Positions 35,931 through 36,755 of a stretch of 36,755 nucleotides of DNA are shown here, piece by piece; position 1 is the stretch's first letter, and each line of letters begins with the position of its first letter. The position numbers and the translations under genes were made by a program. Below the pieces are notes generated by a model. It made no database searches. It worked only from the letters and a program-made list of their open reading frames with translations, and was not told the origin of the DNA. The DNA is from Deltaproteobacteria bacterium (GTDB taxonomy: Bacteria; Desulfobacterota; WTBG01; CAIYCZ01; CAIRTM01): the NCBI GenBank assembly GCA_024276465.1, contig JAJRXD010000003.1, positions 1 to 36,755 on the forward strand, written 5' to 3'.

Positions 35931-36755
35931 ATGAAAACACTCTCCTCAAACTATTTATATTTTGAATTCTGGATTTTATTTTTTTTTATTTTCTTTACTG
36001 GCGCTGCTATCGCAGGCCAGGAGATAGTGGCAGTACAGAGCAGCAGGATCAAACCATATGAACAGGCGCTTAAAGGGTTTAAAAGTATCTGTCCCGGGAA
36101 GATCAAAAGGATTGTTGTATCGGAACTGGGTGGAAAAGACCTTATAGAAAAGATCAGCATGATCAGGCCTGAGATGATTATTGCAATTGGAAGGGACGCA
36201 CTTTTGAGTGTAAAAGGGATTAAAAACATACCAATTGTTTATCTCATGGTGCTTAATCCCCGGACCATCCTTTCAGGGGAAAGAAACATAACCGGTGTGA
36301 GTTTAAATATACCGCCTGAAAAGCAGTTGCTTTCACTGTCTCTTGCCCTGCCTGAAATGAAAACCATGGGGCTGTTATATGATCCTGAAAGGACAGGCCA
36401 TATGGTTAAAAGGGCACAGGATGCTGCAGGCAGGCTTGGGCTGAGACTTATTGCCCGGCAGATTCACAGGCCAGGGGAGGTTCCCGGTGCCCTGATGGGC
36501 ATGAAGGAAAAGATCGATGTTTTCTGGATGCTGCCGGATATAACAGTGGTTACCCCTGAGACAGTAGAATTTCTTTTTCTGTTCTCCATGGAACACAGAA
36601 TACCTGTAATCGCGTTTTCAGAAAAGTATGTGGAAACAGGTGCATTAATGTCCATTGGGATTGATGCATTTGATGTGGGCATTCAGGCCGGGGAGATGGC
36701 CCGGAAGATACTTTCCGGAAGGGATGTAAACAATGTTCAGCAGGTTGACGCAAGG
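35931..36755 (+). CDS. ABC-type substrate-binding protein, incomplete at window edge
   Basis: The open frame runs 275 codons from the ATG to the last base without a stop. A signal peptide (ILFFFIFFTGAAIA) is followed by a periplasmic-binding fold of the ABC_sub_bind (PF04392) group: ICPGKIKRIVVSELGGKDL, IIAIGRDALLSVKGIKNIPIV, LNIPPEKQLLSLSLALPEMK, GLLYDPERTGHMVKRAQ, DVFWMLPDITVVTPETVEF, and PVIAFSEKYVETGALMSIGID. It probably delivers a small ligand to an ABC transporter or sensor encoded beyond the right edge. The ribosome site is weak. Confidence 0.85.
   Translation, partial: MKTLSSNYLYFEFWILFFFIFFTGAAIAGQEIVAVQSSRIKPYEQALKGFKSICPGKIKRIVVSELGGKDLIEKISMIRPEMIIAIGRDALLSVKGIKNIPIVYLMVLNPRTILSGERNITGVSLNIPPEKQLLSLSLALPEMKTMGLLYDPERTGHMVKRAQDAAGRLGLRLIARQIHRPGEVPGALMGMKEKIDVFWMLPDITVVTPETVEFLFLFSMEHRIPVIAFSEKYVETGALMSIGIDAFDVGIQAGEMARKILSGRDVNNVQQVDAR

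Noticed and set aside
1-36755. tRNA or rRNA genes
   Set aside because: I saw no cloverleaf with a GTTCRAAYC-type T arm and no rRNA-like segments on either strand, judged by eye only.

Overview
The window looks like a chromosomal stretch from a Gram-negative bacterium, most likely a delta-proteobacterial (Desulfobacterota-type) lineage. It encodes many lipoproteins, an outer-membrane type OmpA domain, a TolQ/ExbB-type motor and biotin genes (bioF, bioH, bioC). Its intergenic DNA is moderately AT-rich and loaded with short palindromic repeats. The taxonomic guess is inference; there is no rRNA or marker gene here.

Layout. 1-5100 is an accessory region: a palindromic element, an internally deleted AAA/DUF4143 ATPase relic, a HicBA toxin-antitoxin pair between two copies of a 43-nt piece of that relic, two divergent related small lipoproteins, a SUMF1-domain lipoprotein and an intact DUF4143 ATPase. 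5283-21435 is the centre of interest: a one-directional run of twelve genes. In order these are an unusual sigma-70-family factor, an anti-sigma-like protein carrying a Lon-type Ser-Lys protease domain and one membrane span, four exported proteins or a lipoprotein of unknown function (three exported, one lipoprotein), a TolA-like coiled-coil membrane protein, a MotA/TolQ/ExbB-family protein, a TolR/ExbD-like protein, a periplasmic caspase-PEGA protein, an SLT lytic transglycosylase, another exported unknown, and a large FlgO/CsgG-DUF4384 lipoprotein. (The exported unknowns are at 8507, 10400, 11708 and 18295; the lipoprotein is at 9848.) An OmpA-domain protein and a DUF4203 membrane protein follow after a HigBA module.

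This run reads as an envelope system. The sigma/anti-sigma-protease pair would control expression, the TolQ/R/A-like trio would couple proton-motive force to the periplasm, and the caspase, transglycosylase and CsgG/DUF4384 proteins would act there. I know of no named system with this gene content. Almost every spacer within it is built from the same repeat modules in the same order and orientation: a REP-like palindrome, heptamer arrays, a predicted three-way-junction RNA with GNRA-type tetraloops, and a TTTGACATT-rich leader. These modules sometimes supply the ribosome-binding site or extend the C-terminus of the preceding gene.

21660-25735 is a toxin-antitoxin and debris zone: HigBA, an AbrB/PIN (VapBC-type) pair, HicA with a frameshifted HicB, a gene relic and a duplicated gene fragment. 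25722-31359 holds a phosphodiesterase-family protein, a rare flippase-like plus sulfatase-fold fusion, and a GT2 glycosyltransferase, together suggesting envelope glycolipid work. 31411-35722 (minus strand) is an Xre regulator, RadC and bioF-bioH-bioC. The window ends inside an ABC-type substrate-binding protein gene that runs off the right edge.
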